DNA of 64,000 bases from Phytohabitans rumicis. GTDB lineage: Bacteria; Actinomycetota; Actinomycetes; Mycobacteriales; Micromonosporaceae. Position 1 is the first letter of the stretch. Each line of letters starts with the position of its first letter. The DNA lies in contig NZ_BLPG01000001.1 of NCBI RefSeq assembly GCF_011764445.1, positions 7,643,001 to 7,707,000 of the forward strand, written 5' to 3'. The position numbers were made by a program, and so were the translations under genes. Shown one piece after another: positions 44,922 to 53,758 of the stretch. The notes below the pieces were generated by a model that saw nothing but the letters and a program-made list of their open reading frames with translations, did no database searches and was not told the DNA's origin.

Positions 44922-45485
44922 ATGGCCGAGGTGCAACGACAGCGGCGCGATGTGGTCGCCAACCGTGCCCGGATCATCGATGCCGCGGCGACCATGCTGC
45001 GCGAGCACGGTATGAGCACAGACATGCGCGCGATCGCCAAGGCGGCGGGCGTGGGGATCGGCACGCTCTACCGGCACTTTCCGACCCGCGAGCACCTCGT
45101 GCACGAGATCACCGGCGTCGACCTGACCCGACTCGCCGACTCCAGACTCCCCCCGGACCTGCCGGCCATCGACGCACTGCGGCAGTTCTTCACCGTCGCT
45201 CTCGATCACCTCGCACGCAACCGGGCGATGATCGACCTCCTTGCCAGCGCCGAGGTGTCCGACAGCGACTTGGAGCAGTGCGTGAACCACCTGACCGGCA
45301 TCGGCCACGAAGCCGTCGCACGCTCCGAAAGCGACCGAACGCTGGCCACCGACATCACCGCAACCGACATCGCCTACCAGTTCCTCGCCTTGGTACGCAT
45401 CATCCAGCTGCTCCCGGACGGCCGACCCGGTGAGATCGAGCATCACGTGGATCTGGCCCTGCGCGGCATCGAGCACCGCCGGTAG
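44922..45485 (+). CDS. TetR-family transcriptional regulator
   Basis: 187 aa. The TetR HTH is in RIIDAAATMLREHGMSTDMR, then AIAKAAGVGIGTLYRHFPTR. The C-terminal ligand domain (about residues 60-187) resembles the TetR_C SbtR-like group, with the conserved-looking ALDHLARNRAMIDLL. ATG 44922 is 19 bp after the second CGGAAC-N4-GTTCCG operator. It probably represses itself and the divergent SDR gene. The inducer is unknown. Confidence 0.88.
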   Translation: MAEVQRQRRDVVANRARIIDAAATMLREHGMSTDMRAIAKAAGVGIGTLYRHFPTREHLVHEITGVDLTRLADSRLPPDLPAIDALRQFFTVALDHLARNRAMIDLLASAEVSDSDLEQCVNHLTGIGHEAVARSESDRTLATDITATDIAYQFLALVRIIQLLPDGRPGEIEHHVDLALRGIEHRR

Positions 45486-45594
45486 GCCGTAGCCGCCGTC
45501 CGTGTTACCGGCGGTCGGCGATGGCGAGGCCAGTCATGCAGTTGCAGCCGCATGATGGCTAGTGATCCAGAAAATGCCAGCCAGATGAGGCGAT

Positions 45595-45622
45595 TTGCAT
45601 CGCAGATGCGTGCCGATAGGCT
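45595..45622 (+). promoter_or_regulatory. promoter of the molybdate operon, with dyad
   Basis: TTGCAT (45595-45600), a 16-bp spacer and TAGGCT (45617-45622) stand 6 bp before the GTG at 45629, which suggests a leaderless transcript. The dyad GCATCGCAGATGC (45597-45609) overlaps the -35 and spacer and may be an operator. Confidence 0.45.
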
Positions 45623-45628
45623 ATCGCT

Positions 45629-46054
45629 GTGACGGTGTTTCGGATCAGTGAGGCCGCCGAGCTGCTCGGGGTCAGCGCGGACACGGTGCGCCGGTGGGTG
45701 GACGCGGGCCGGCTGACCGCCGTCCGGGACGAGCACGGCCACCGGGCGATCGATGGCGTGGACCTGGCCGGGTTCGCCCGGGCGCAGGCAGCCGACCCGG
45801 AGGACCGGTCGGAGGCGTCCTCGGCGCGTAACCGGCTGCGGGGCATCGTGACCGCCGTCGTGAAGGACACGGTCATGGCGCAGGTGGACATCCAGGCCGG
45901 GCCGTTCCGGGTGGTGTCCCTGATGAGTCGGGAAGCGGTCGACGACCTCGATCTGGAGGTTGGGTCGGTGGCCATCGCGGTGATCAAGTCGACCACGGTG
46001 GTGGTGGAGCGGTCCGCCCCGACCGTGGCGAATAGAGGGAGGACCAGCTCGTGA
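45629..46054 (+). CDS. molybdate-responsive HTH-TOBE (Mop) regulator or binding protein
   Basis: 141 aa. Residues 1-50 are an excisionase/MerR-type HTH (FRISEAAELLGVSADTVRRW, then VDAGRLTAVRDEHGHR). Residues 65-130 are a single TOBE/Mop domain (ARNRLRGIVTAVVKDTVMAQ, then VDIQAGPFRVVSLMSREAVD), the fold that binds molybdate or tungstate. It is the first gene of the mod operon and overlaps modA by GTGA. The likely role is molybdate sensing and control of its own operon. A leaderless start at GTG 45629 is suggested by the promoter spacing. Confidence 0.85.
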   Translation: MTVFRISEAAELLGVSADTVRRWVDAGRLTAVRDEHGHRAIDGVDLAGFARAQAADPEDRSEASSARNRLRGIVTAVVKDTVMAQVDIQAGPFRVVSLMSREAVDDLDLEVGSVAIAVIKSTTVVVERSAPTVANRGRTSS

Positions 46055-46854
46055 GACTCGATGGGATCCGGACCCGGTTGGCCGCGCTAGCCGCGGTGGC
46101 GTTGCTCGGGTTGGCTGGCTGCGGCGGCGACGGTGACGACACCGCCACGCCAGCGGCCAGCGCCAGCGGATCGGGTGTGACCGGCAGCGTGACGGTGTTC
46201 GCCGCGTCGTCGCTGACCGAGTCCTTCAACCAGATCGGCAAGGACTTCGAGGCGGCCAACCCGGGGACGAAGGTGACGTTCAACTACGCCGCCAGCTCCG
46301 CGCTGGCCACCCAGATCAACCAGGGCGCCCCGGCGGACGTGTTCGCCTCCGCCTCCCCGGCGACCATGAAGACGGTCACCGACGCCGGCAATGGCGACGG
46401 CACCCCGGTCATCTTCGTGAAGAACCAGCTCGTCATCGCCGTACCCAAAGGAAATCCCAAGGGGGTGACCGGCCTCGCGGACCTGACCAAGGCGGGGGTG
46501 AAGGTCGCGCTGTGCGCGGAGCAGGTGCCCTGCGGCGCCGCGGCGAAGAAGGCCATCGACGCGGCCGGTGTGAGGCTGACCCCGGTCACGCTGGAGGAGA
46601 ACGTCAAATCCGCACTGTCCAAAGTGACGCTTGGTGAGGTGGACGCGGCGCTGGTGTACCGCACCGACGCCAAGGCCGCTGCCTCCGATGTGGACGGTAT
46701 CGAGTTCCCCGAGTCCGCCGGTGCGATCAACGACTACCCCTTGGTGGTGCTGAAGGCCGCCCCGAACAAGACGGCCGCGCAAGCGTTCGTCACCTACGTC
46801 CAATCCGACAAGGCCAAAGCCGTCCTGACCGCGGCCGGGTTCCAGGCGCCCTGA
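46051..46854 (+). CDS. modA: molybdate ABC transporter substrate-binding lipoprotein
   Basis: 267 aa. The signal peptide has lipobox LAGC (Cys near residue 24). The periplasmic-binding fold starts SVTVFAASSLTESFNQIGKD, with YAASSALATQINQGAPADVF; the AASS and SS segments are typical oxyanion-binding positions of ModA. Ends at GFQAP. It overlaps the upstream regulator by 4 bp and modB by 1 bp. Captures molybdate (possibly tungstate) for the ModBC transporter. Confidence 0.93.
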   Translation: MRLDGIRTRLAALAAVALLGLAGCGGDGDDTATPAASASGSGVTGSVTVFAASSLTESFNQIGKDFEAANPGTKVTFNYAASSALATQINQGAPADVFASASPATMKTVTDAGNGDGTPVIFVKNQLVIAVPKGNPKGVTGLADLTKAGVKVALCAEQVPCGAAAKKAIDAAGVRLTPVTLEENVKSALSKVTLGEVDAALVYRTDAKAAASDVDGIEFPESAGAINDYPLVVLKAAPNKTAAQAFVTYVQSDKAKAVLTAAGFQAP

Positions 46855-47648
46855 TGACCGCCCGTGCCCGGCGCCGGGTGCCGGCGCCACTGCTCATCCC
46901 CGCCGGGCTCGGGCTGCTCTTCCTCGTCCTGCCGCTGGCCGGGCTGCTCATCCGCGCCCCCTGGACCACTCTCCCGCAGCGGTTAACCGAGCCGGGCGTG
47001 CTCACCGCGCTTCGGCTGTCGCTGCAAACCGCGACCACGGCCACCATCCTGTGCCTGGTGCTCGGTGTACCCCTGGCGTGGCTGCTGGCCCGCGTCGAGT
47101 TCCCCGGCCGTCGCGTCGTGCGGGCACTGGTCACCGTGCCGCTCGTGCTGCCCCCAGTGGTCGGGGGTGTGGCCCTGTTGCTGGTCTTCGGCCGCCGCGG
47201 CATCGTCGGCCAATGGCTTGACGCGGCGTTCGGCATCACGATTCCGTTCACCACCACGGGTGTGGTGCTCGCCGAGGCGTTCGTTGCCATGCCGTTCCTG
47301 GTCATCGCGGTCGAGGGCGCGCTGCGCGGCGCCGACACCCGCTTCGAGGAGGCCGCCGCCACCCTCGGCGCCGGCCGGTGGACCACCTTCACCCACATCA
47401 CCCTGCCGCTGGTCGCCCCCGGCATCGCCGCCGGCGCCGTGCTGTGCTGGGCCCGCGCCCTCGGCGAGTTCGGCGCCACCATCACGTTCGCCGGCAACTT
47501 TCCCGGCCGTACCCAGACCATGCCCTTGGCCGTCTACCTCGCACTGGAAACCGACCTGCAGGCCGCGATCGTGCTCAGCCTCATCCTGCTCGTCGTCTCG
47601 GTCGCCATCCTGGCCAGTCTGCGCGACAGATGGATCGCCAGCCCATGA
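46854..47648 (+). CDS. modB: molybdate ABC transporter permease
   Basis: 264 aa with five or six transmembrane segments. The EAA loop reads EEAAATLGAGRWTTFTHITL PLVAPGI (split here), followed by RALGEFGATITFAGNFPGRT, a hallmark of ModB/CysTW-type permeases. ATG 46854 overlaps the modA stop (TGATG), and its own stop overlaps modC by ATGA. Confidence 0.93.
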   Translation: MTARARRRVPAPLLIPAGLGLLFLVLPLAGLLIRAPWTTLPQRLTEPGVLTALRLSLQTATTATILCLVLGVPLAWLLARVEFPGRRVVRALVTVPLVLPPVVGGVALLLVFGRRGIVGQWLDAAFGITIPFTTTGVVLAEAFVAMPFLVIAVEGALRGADTRFEEAAATLGAGRWTTFTHITLPLVAPGIAAGAVLCWARALGEFGATITFAGNFPGRTQTMPLAVYLALETDLQAAIVLSLILLVVSVAILASLRDRWIASP

Positions 47649-48736
47649 CCGACTTCGGTCCCGTCCGCCAGACCGGGCCGCTGCTCGACGCGCACCTGGT
47701 CGTCGACCGCGGCGGCTTCCGCCTCGACCTGCGCATCGGCATCGACAAGGGCGAGGTCGTCGCCCTGCTCGGCCCGAACGGCGCCGGCAAGACCACCGCC
47801 CTACGCGCCCTCGCCGGCCTGCAACCGTTGACCGCCGGTCACATCACGCTCGACGGGCGCATCCTCGACCACCCCGACCGCCGGGTGTGGACCCCCACCG
47901 AGCGGCGGCCGATCGGTGTCGTCTTCCAGGACTACCTGCTGTTTCCACACATGTCCGCACTGGACAATGTCGCGTTCGGCCCACGCCGGCACGGCATGCG
48001 CCGGGAGCCGGCCCGCGCCCGAGCCGCCAGCTGGCTGGACCGGGTCGGCTTGGGCGAGTACGTCTCCCGCAAGCCGCGTCACCTGTCGGGCGGCCAGGCC
48101 CAACGCGTCGCCCTCGCCCGCGCCCTCGCGGTCGAGCCCGCTCTGCTGCTACTCGACGAACCCCTCGCCGCGCTGGACGCCCGTACCCGCCTGGACACCC
48201 GCACCGAACTGCACAAACATCTCGCCGAGCACCCCGGCGCCACGCTGCTGGTCACCCACGACCCGCTCGACGCGCTCGTCCTGGCCGACCGGCTCGTCAT
48301 CGTCGAAGACGGCCGCGTGGTCCAGGAAGGCGACGCCGCCACCATCACCGCCCGACCCCGTACCGACTACGTCGCTCGCCTCGTCGGCCTCAACCTCTAC
48401 CGCGGCACCGCCGACGGGCACACCGTCCTGATCGGCGACGGCTTCACGCTCACGACCGCGGAGCGGCTCGACGGCGAAGCGTTCGTCGCGTTCCCGCCCT
48501 CGGCGGTAGCCCTGCACCCGGAACGGCCTGACGGCAGTCCTCGCAATGTCTGGGCGGCCACCATCGCCGGCATCCAGCGCCACGGCGACAACCTGCGTGT
48601 CCAGCTCGACGGCCCCATCCCCGTGGCCGCCGACATCACTCCGGCCGCAGCCGCCCACCTGCACCTGATCCCCGGCCAGACGGTGTGGGCCGCCGTGAAA
48701 GCCACCGAAACCCGCGCCTATCCCGCGGCGACGTGA
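47645..48736 (+). CDS. modC: molybdate ABC transporter ATP-binding protein
   Basis: 363 aa. Walker A is GPNGAGKTT, the Q loop VVFQDYLLFPHM, the signature LSGGQAQRVALARALA, Walker B LLLLDEPLAALD and the H loop LLVTHDPLDAL. The C-terminal 70 residues form a TOBE-like domain (VWAATIAGIQRHGDNLRVQL) that can bind molybdate for feedback control. ATG 47645 lies in the ATGA overlap with modB. Completes the Mo importer. Confidence 0.93.
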   Translation: MTDFGPVRQTGPLLDAHLVVDRGGFRLDLRIGIDKGEVVALLGPNGAGKTTALRALAGLQPLTAGHITLDGRILDHPDRRVWTPTERRPIGVVFQDYLLFPHMSALDNVAFGPRRHGMRREPARARAASWLDRVGLGEYVSRKPRHLSGGQAQRVALARALAVEPALLLLDEPLAALDARTRLDTRTELHKHLAEHPGATLLVTHDPLDALVLADRLVIVEDGRVVQEGDAATITARPRTDYVARLVGLNLYRGTADGHTVLIGDGFTLTTAERLDGEAFVAFPPSAVALHPERPDGSPRNVWAATIAGIQRHGDNLRVQLDGPIPVAADITPAAAAHLHLIPGQTVWAAVKATETRAYPAAT

Positions 48737-48794
48737 CAGGCACGGCCGACGTCGCCGTCTTCGGCGGTTGATAGTTGTTGATATTTTGATCGGC

Positions 48795-49523
48795 GTGGGT
48801 CCGTACCGGGTCAGCCGCTCGATCTTCCTACGTGGTCTCGTGGCGATTTCCGCAGGTGCCGTGGCGTTCGCCGCCTTCGCCGCCGTTGACGGCGTGCCGA
48901 TGCTCGCGAGGGTGGCCATCGTGATGGCGGTGGCGGCCGGCGGCGTGCTGGGTGTGTGGTCGACGCTGTCCAGCACCTGGACAGACGATCAAGGCGTCCA
49001 CGTCCGGATGCTGTGGACACACCGGGTATTCGCCTGGCCCGACATCCAGCACATCACCGTCGAGGCCAGCGTGGCCGCCGCGGCGATGAGCAACGCGGCC
49101 CCCTCGGAACGCGCGATCCTCTTCGACCGGCTCGGCCGCAAGGTGACTCTGCCCTACCTCGACAACCTCAACGTCGCGCGCCACGGGTCGTCGTTCTCCC
49201 TTGAGATGCAGAGGCTCGTCGACACCTGGCATGACCGCCGCGGCCTGGACTGGCTGCCCGACCCGCTCGCCGCCGACCGGCTCGCCTACCGTGCTCAGCA
49301 CGGCAGCCCCTGGACGAAGGCGTTCTACTGGTCACTCACGTCCTGCCTGGTGGCGATGGCGGTCATCATTTTCTCCGACGACAATCCCTTCCCCTTCGGG
49401 CCGGAACTCGTCCTCTGGCTGCCGATCGCGACGTACGGCGCGACGCTCGGTCTGCTACTCACCCGGCGACGCCGAGCGCTGCGGCACCTCGACCTGAGCG
49501 GTGGCGAGCTGCGCGGGCGGTAG
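48795..49523 (+). CDS. PH-domain-like membrane protein, function unknown
   Basis: 242 aa from GTG 48795 (a TTG 27 nt upstream is the alternative). Two N-terminal hydrophobic segments (to about residue 57), a central soluble part with STWTDDQGVHVRMLWTHRVF resembling bacterial PH (YdbS/DUF304-like) domains, and two more hydrophobic segments near the C-terminus. An AT-rich stretch just upstream (48770-48790) may hold the promoter. It is not in an operon with modC, 58 bp upstream. Function unknown. Confidence 0.65.
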   Translation: MGPYRVSRSIFLRGLVAISAGAVAFAAFAAVDGVPMLARVAIVMAVAAGGVLGVWSTLSSTWTDDQGVHVRMLWTHRVFAWPDIQHITVEASVAAAAMSNAAPSERAILFDRLGRKVTLPYLDNLNVARHGSSFSLEMQRLVDTWHDRRGLDWLPDPLAADRLAYRAQHGSPWTKAFYWSLTSCLVAMAVIIFSDDNPFPFGPELVLWLPIATYGATLGLLLTRRRRALRHLDLSGGELRGR

Positions 49524-49547
49524 GCGGACCGCCCGCGCAGGTCCTGC

Positions 49548-51536
49548 TCACACCGTCAGCGTGATCGCTCCCGTGTAGGTGGTCCCGGGCGTGATGGCGG
49601 TGGGCGTCCCGTTGACCGTCAGCGCCGGCTCACCGGCGCCGGCCGCGACGACGTTGGCGTCCGCGCCGATGATGAGCTTGCTCAGGTACGAGGTACCGGT
49701 GACCTGCCAGGTCGACGTGCCGCCTAGCGTCACGATCACGCCGTTGTTGACGACTGGCTGGGGCGTGTTCGTCACGACGCCGAGCTGGTCATGGTTGTCG
49801 AAGTTGATCGGGCTTTCCAGGTGCACCGCTTTGGTGGCCGAGATGATCCCTCGGATGACCGAGTCGGTGAAGGTCAGGACGAGGTTCTTGCCTTGCATGT
49901 TGCCGACACCGCCGCCGAGGACTCCATTGTAGAAGTCGCCCTTCAGGGTGATGCCGGAAAAGCTGCCTCTCGCGTCGGACGCCTGCTCGACGGTCGGGTC
50001 GAAGGTCAGCGACCGCACCGCGTCGGCGGTGGGTTGCACGTATGACTTGGTGTAGTTGGCCGTCCAGGGGTACCCGGTGACGTTGACCCGGCCCGGGTTG
50101 TCGTTGTCCATCAACTGATAGATGACGCCGTTCTTGGCGTGCAACTGGGCTCCGCCGGAGCCGTCGACGAAGACCGACGAGGCGGAAGCCTTGGACAGGA
50201 ACATGGTCTGGTCGGTGACCAGCTCCGTACCGCCGCCGATGTACACCGGCCCCGTCGAATGCCACATGAAACCGAATTTGCGGGACCTGATGGTCGAGGT
50301 CCGGGGCTTGACCGAGGCGATGTCCTGCGCGGAGAGTCCGAGCGCGAGGCTGTCGTTGAGCGCCTGGACCGCAGCGGGGCTGCTGTCGCCGTAGTACAGA
50401 CCGGCGCCACCCCAGACGATCGCCACATAGGTCGCCACGTTGAACTCGTTGCCGAGGAAGTGCTCGGTCGGGCTGCCGATCGCGTACGAGCCGTATCCCG
50501 AGGTACCGGTATGCCGCAGCTCGCAGTTGACCACGACCAGTTTGCAGCCGTTGCCCCCGTTGCGGCCCGCGTCGACCGAGAACAACGCCCAGTTCTCGTT
50601 CGTGACGGAGGTGTTGAGGTAGGTGGCCCGGGTGTTGACGCCGAGCAGGTTCGTCGCGCGCACCGTGCCGTACATGCCCAGCAGCCAGGGGCACGTCATC
50701 ATGAACGAGGTGTCGCCGGTGTTCTCGTACTCGGCCGGAAGCTGGCCGTCCTTGACGTTGATCGTGCTGTTCTTGACGATCACGACGGCGCCGCCGTCCG
50801 CGATGATCCCGTCCCGGACGACACCCCGGGTGCGGATGGTGGCCGCATCCACGACCAGCGTGGTGCTCGCGCCGGTCCCCAGGATCGCCGAACCGTATCC
50901 GATGAAGTCGTTGCGACCGTTGCCGACAAAGTCGATCTTCGGTGCGATGAGGGTGTAGGAGCCGCTGTCGACGTAGACGCCGTTGAACGCCTCGCCGCGG
51001 GACGCGATCGAGATGCGCTTGGCCGAACTCGCGCCGATGGTGCCGCCCACGATCGCGGTCAGCGCGGACTTGGCCGCGTTGACCCCGGCGGCGCCGACGT
51101 AGAGTGCTTGCCGGATCGGCCATTGGCGTGTGTTGTAGGTGATGATGTTTGCCTCGGCCACGGTGATGACCACCTTGCCCTGGTACGTGCCGGCGGCGAT
51201 GTACGCGTAGGCGCCGGCGTTGACGTAGAGACTCTCCAAAGTGGAGCCCACCTCCACGCCGTTGACCGTGAGGGTGAGGCTGTAGCCGGTGGGGGCGGCC
51301 AGCGTGCCTCCCGCGCCGATCACCAGCGTGGTCAGCCCGATCGTCTCGGGGACCAGATACGTCTCGCCGGGCCCGACGGTCAGCGTGGTCTCGCAGGGCG
51401 AGGTGGCGGTCGCGAAAACCGCCGAGGGCGTAGCGATGGCCGCTGCCGCGACAAGCAGTGCGCGAGGACGGGCGCGGTAGGTGAAATCGCGTGCCAGCAA
51501 CGATTTGTCGAGGCGGCGTGCCTCAGGGTTCAGCAT
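49548..51536 (-). CDS. large secreted protein, probable right-handed beta-helix, paralogue A
   Basis: 662 aa. A basic head (ARDFTYRARPRALL) and hydrophobic stretch at about 27-43 form a signal peptide. The mature part starts LTVGPGETYLVPETIGLTTL and is rich in short beta-strand/turn repeats with many G, N, T and V residues, as in pectin-lyase-like folds. No catalytic motif of a polysaccharide lyase or glycosidase is recognised. Colinear with the divergent protein at 51768-53746, with many identical blocks such as LTVNGVEVGSTLESLYVN and NGRNDFIGYGSAI. GGAG lies 6 nt before ATG 51536. Possibly a surface or polysaccharide-related protein; function unknown. Confidence 0.7.
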   Translation of the reverse strand: MLNPEARRLDKSLLARDFTYRARPRALLVAAAAIATPSAVFATATSPCETTLTVGPGETYLVPETIGLTTLVIGAGGTLAAPTGYSLTLTVNGVEVGSTLESLYVNAGAYAYIAAGTYQGKVVITVAEANIITYNTRQWPIRQALYVGAAGVNAAKSALTAIVGGTIGASSAKRISIASRGEAFNGVYVDSGSYTLIAPKIDFVGNGRNDFIGYGSAILGTGASTTLVVDAATIRTRGVVRDGIIADGGAVVIVKNSTINVKDGQLPAEYENTGDTSFMMTCPWLLGMYGTVRATNLLGVNTRATYLNTSVTNENWALFSVDAGRNGGNGCKLVVVNCELRHTGTSGYGSYAIGSPTEHFLGNEFNVATYVAIVWGGAGLYYGDSSPAAVQALNDSLALGLSAQDIASVKPRTSTIRSRKFGFMWHSTGPVYIGGGTELVTDQTMFLSKASASSVFVDGSGGAQLHAKNGVIYQLMDNDNPGRVNVTGYPWTANYTKSYVQPTADAVRSLTFDPTVEQASDARGSFSGITLKGDFYNGVLGGGVGNMQGKNLVLTFTDSVIRGIISATKAVHLESPINFDNHDQLGVVTNTPQPVVNNGVIVTLGGTSTWQVTGTSYLSKLIIGADANVVAAGAGEPALTVNGTPTAITPGTTYTGAITLTV

Positions 51537-51598
51537 TGAGCACTCCTTTGGCGTTGGGCGTCTCTGGACTGTCGCCGCCTCGGCCCCAGAGTGCGCCG

Positions 51599-51628
51599 AC
51601 GCTATCAGTCGACACTTTGACGAGTCAA
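51599..51628 (-). promoter_or_regulatory. promoter of paralogue A
   Basis: On the - strand: TTGACT, 18 bp, TAGCGT. The spacer contains GTGTCGACTG (complement of 51606-51615), also found in the opposite promoter. Confidence 0.65.
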
Positions 51629-51671
51629 GGTCGTAATCTGCCCGAAACGGCCATGTTCTGTCGACACTTCA

Positions 51672-51700
51672 TTGACTGGTCGGGTGTCGACTGCTAGCGT
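51672..51700 (+). promoter_or_regulatory. promoter of paralogue B
   Basis: TTGACT, 17 bp, TAGCGT, with GTGTCGACTG at 51684-51693 in the spacer. A third related site, CTGTCGACAC, lies at 51658-51667. This mirrors the divergent promoter at 51599-51628. Confidence 0.65.
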
Positions 51701-51767
51701 CCTGGCGCACCGGCGGCCGAGGCGGCGGCCTTTCGTGACCCGACGATGAGGCCAAGGGAGAGTTCGG

Positions 51768-53746
51768 TGACCAATCGCGAGGAAAGTGGAATCCAGGCGC
51801 TGCTAACCCGGGAGTTCAGCTTTCGTGCCCGGCCGCGCGCGCTGCTCATGCTGGCGGCCGGGCTCACCGCGCCAGCGGTGTTCGGCAGCGCCGGCCCGGC
51901 ATCGGCGGCGCCCGCACGGTCGTCGCTGACCGTCGAGCCGGGCGAAACCTACCTGGTCTCACAGACGACGGCGGTCGACAAGCTGGTCATCGGTGCGGGC
52001 GGCCGCCTCGCCGCGCCGAGCGGGTACAGCCTCACCCTGACCGTCAACGGCATCGAGGTGGGCTCCACACTGGAGAGTCTCTACGTCAACTCCGGCGCGT
52101 ACGCGTACATCGGTGCGGGCACATACTGCGGCGAGGTCGTCATCACGGTCGCGGCGTCGAACATCATCACCTACCAGGACCGCCAATGGCCCTTCCGGCA
52201 GGCACTGTACGTCGACGCCAACGGAATCGACGCACAACGATCGGTCCTGGCCGCGGTCAAGGGCGGTGCGCTCAGCGCGGCCGCGGCCTCGGGCATCTCA
52301 ATCACGTCGAGGAGCGAGGCGTTCAACGGCGTCTACGTCGCCGGGGGAAGGTACACGCTCACCGCGCCGAAGGTACGCATGGTGGGCAACGGCCGCAACG
52401 ACTTCATCGGGTACGGCTCGGCCATCGTCGCCACGGGCGGGTCCACCCTCGTGGTCGACGGCGCCGACATCGACAACGAGGGGGTCGTGCGCGACGGGCT
52501 CATCGCCGATGCCGGCGCCACCATGGTCCTCAAGAACAGCACCATCCGGGTCAAGGACGGCGTCCTGCCCACCGAGTACATGGACACCAGCGACCAGGCG
52601 TTCATGATGAGCTGCCCCTGGGGACTCGGCATGTACGGCACGGTGCGCGCGGTGAACCTGCTCGGCGCCAACACCCGGGCAACCTTCCTCAACTCCACCA
52701 TCACCAACGAGAACTGGGCGCTGCTCTCGGTCGACTCGGGCGAGAGCATCAAGCTGGTGGCGGTCAATTGCACCTTGAAGCACACCGGCACCTCGGGCTA
52801 CGGCACGTACGCCATCGGGTATCCCACCGAGCACCTGCTCGGCAACACCATGAAGGTGGCGACGTACGCGACGATCCTGCGGGGCGCCACCATCGTCCAC
52901 TATGGCGACAGCAGCCCGGAAGCGGTGCGGGCGCTCAACGACAGTCTCGGCTTGGGACTCAGCGCGGCGGACATCGCCTCGGTGCGGCCAAGGACCTCGG
53001 TCGTCAAGTCCGACAAGTTCGGCTTCCTGTGGCACGCCGCGGGCCCGCTGCTCATCGACGGCGGTACGCGCATCACGACCGAGCAGACGATGTTCCTGTC
53101 GAAGGCCGCCCCCTCCTCGCTCATCGTCGACGGCTCGGGCGGAGTCGACCTCAAGGCCCGCAACGGCGTCCTGTTCCAACTGATGGACAACGACAACCCG
53201 GGTAGGGTCAACGTCACCGGGTACCCCTGGTCGAACGCGTACATCCTGTCGTACGTGCAGCCGACCGCGCCGGCGGTCAAGTCGGTGACGTTCGACCCGA
53301 CGGCGGTCTACGCCGCCGACGCCAAGGCCGCGTTCTCCCACATCACGCTGGAGGGCGACTTCTACAACGCGATCCTCGGCGGGGGCGTCGGCGGCCTGCA
53401 GGGAAAGAATCTGGTCCTGAACTTCACCGGTGCGACGGTGCGCGGCGTCATCTCGGCCACGCTGGCGATGCACAACGAAAGCCCCATCACCTTCGACAAC
53501 CACGACCAGATCGGCGTCGTCACCAACACTGCCCAGCCGGTTGTCAACAACGGCGTCATCGTCACGTTGGCCGCGGGCTCCACCTGGCGGGTCACGGGCA
53601 CGTCCTATCTGAGCAGGCTCACCATCGACGCGGACTCGCGGGTGATCGGCGACGATGGGCGCGTGCCGTCGATGACGGTCGACGGTGTGGCGACACCCAT
53701 CACGCCCGGCACCGAGTACCGCGGAGCGATAACCCTCATGCTCTGA
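51768..53746 (+). CDS. large secreted protein, probable right-handed beta-helix, paralogue B
   Basis: 658 aa from GTG 51768, which has AAGGGAG about 6-7 nt upstream and aligns with the start of paralogue A; an ATG at 51746 would add seven residues without a counterpart. Signal peptide at about 18-50 (RARPRALLMLAAGLTAPAVF to the Ala-rich cleavage region). The mature region is a long series of short beta-strand repeats, colinear with paralogue A to the last residue (GAITLML versus GAITLTV). Identical blocks include GRNDFIGYGSAI, MDNDNPGRVNVTGYPW and TNENWAL. No enzyme motif is recognised. The pair arose by inverted duplication; function unknown. Confidence 0.7.
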
Positions 53747-53758
53747 AGCTGGTGGACG

